From Proteobacteria bacterium UBA2133 (lineage in GTDB: Bacteria; Pseudomonadota; Gammaproteobacteria; Arenicellales; UBA868), in NCBI GenBank assembly GCA_002327725.1, contig DCXP01000090.1, positions 1 to 33,661 of the forward strand: DNA of 33,661 nt, written 5' to 3'. Below the pieces are notes generated by a model. It ran no database searches. It was not told the DNA's origin and saw nothing but the letters and a program-made list of their open reading frames with translations. The first letter of the stretch is position 1. Each line of letters opens with the position of its first letter. Made by a program: the position numbers and the translations under genes. Shown one piece after another: positions 32,983-33,661 of this stretch.

Positions 32983-33393
32983 ATGCCTGAATACAAGTTA
33001 AGGTTTACCGACGAAATACAGGAAAGTGACGGCAGGCAGGAAACGCTCGATGTTTTAATAAATTTCATGAAGGAAATGGAGGGGTTAACCATGACGGTGG
33101 TTACCCTGGACGATGAGCAAAGTGAAAACTGGGACAAGGACGATAAACACGACTTCGATTATCAGGACTATTACGGAAGAGAGATTATTCAGCAAGTTCA
33201 AACGCAGGATTCAGACACGGCTTGTGTCGTCATCCGCAATGCCCAACAACAACCCGTTGCCATGGCTGCCAAACACCCTGGAGATCCGGGCTGGCGGGGA
33301 ATAGGTATCGATGTACGACTAAGGACCGATATCAAAAATATGATTGGACTGGCTGATTACGAGTTGGAAGAACCTCTATCTAGTCCGGAATAG
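32983..33393 (+). CDS. Hypothetical acidic protein
   Basis: Not recognised. The 136-residue product is acidic, with no signal peptide, membrane segment or cysteine motif. It has an aspartate/tyrosine-rich middle (WDKDDKHDFDYQDYYGRE) and a tail LADYELEEPLSSPE. It starts 8 bases after the cytochrome stop, so it is probably co-transcribed with it. Its 3' end overlaps the convergent downstream gene by 14 bases. A soluble cytoplasmic role is likely; no function is proposed. Confidence 0.7.
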   Translation: MPEYKLRFTDEIQESDGRQETLDVLINFMKEMEGLTMTVVTLDDEQSENWDKDDKHDFDYQDYYGREIIQQVQTQDSDTACVVIRNAQQQPVAMAAKHPGDPGWRGIGIDVRLRTDIKNMIGLADYELEEPLSSPE

Positions 33394-33649
33394 CATCGGC
33401 TAAATCACATACCAACTGGTAATAATCATCCTGTTGCATTTGCATCAGGGCTGAAGCAAACACCTCTGCATCTTCATAAGTCGCAATATCACCATAATTG
33501 ACGGTCGGCAAATGATACAGAATGAGTGGCAATAGTTTATCCGGCTGCCCTTCAAAATATTCGTGCACTATGAAATCGTAACTACGTTCAACCGGTTTAA
33601 CATATGCACTATCTTCATCGGCCTGATGACCCTGGTCAGATACCGTCAT
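33380..33649 (-). CDS. Hypothetical protein, possibly incomplete at the window edge
   Basis: Not recognised. It is readable for 89 residues from ATG 33649 to the stop at 33380, and is acidic and soluble-looking (YDFIVHEYFEGQPDKLLPLI, MQQDDYYQLVCDLADAIPD). The frame stays open to the window edge (33661), so the true start may lie outside. The 3' end overlaps the opposite-strand gene by 14 bases. AT-rich codon use matches the cytochrome and its neighbour. Confidence 0.6.
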   Translation of the reverse strand: MTVSDQGHQADEDSAYVKPVERSYDFIVHEYFEGQPDKLLPLILYHLPTVNYGDIATYEDAEVFASALMQMQQDDYYQLVCDLADAIPD

Positions 33650-33661
33650 CTCGGTTTTAAT

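Overview
The window looks like chromosomal DNA from a GC-rich Gammaproteobacterium (or close relative), probably free-living and possibly marine. The evidence is gene order and protein character: a ypjD-type gene divergent from ffh, then rpsP-rimM-trmD-rplS, an XerD with a very gammaproteobacterial C-terminus, the divergent tesA / ybbA-ybbP trio, and a DddP-like protein. No rRNA, tRNA or CRISPR array was seen.

Layout. 1-1002: the end of a polyamine-type ABC importer (two permeases), closed by a strong hairpin terminator. 1083-5467: housekeeping block (ypjD on the minus strand; ffh and the ribosome/tRNA-modification operon on the plus strand). 5543-9336: a large TPR-like protein of unknown role translationally coupled to xerD, then a convergent thioredoxin-TPR chaperone (CnoX/YbbN type). 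9469-11833: two EamA/DMT exporters flanking a TlpA-like secreted redoxin.

11868-24831 is the accessory core: a reductive pyrimidine catabolic locus. It starts with a RutR regulator whose promoter region carries a near-consensus RutR palindrome. Then come a nitrilase-fold beta-ureidopropionase, an M20 N-carbamoyl-amino-acid hydrolase, an NMT1/ThiY-type ABC importer (ATPase, two permeases, binding protein), both subunits of NAD-dependent dihydropyrimidine dehydrogenase (PreT, PreA), a class III beta-alanine-type transaminase and a non-pyrrolysine MttB-family methyltransferase. The inferred flow is import of a pyrimidine, reduction by PreTA, ring opening, decarbamoylation to beta-alanine and transamination to malonic semialdehyde. 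The ring-opening enzyme (dihydropyrimidinase) is absent from the window, while two unrelated decarbamoylating enzymes are present.

24896-28660 is the conserved tesA / ybbA-ybbP group. 28908-31805 holds an M24-family protein with the residues of the DMSP lyase DddP, a truncated M19 dipeptidase and an MFS transporter. From about 31806 the DNA becomes visibly more AT-rich. This 578-base gap contains inverted repeats and, on the minus strand, the last 22 codons of a phage-type tyrosine integrase, which suggests the edge of an old integrated element. Beyond it lie a diheme cytochrome c4-like gene and two small unknown genes whose 3' ends overlap.

Candidates most worth following are the RutR operator network, the pyrimidine locus without dihydropyrimidinase but with an MttB homologue, the DddP-like enzyme, and the integrase scar.
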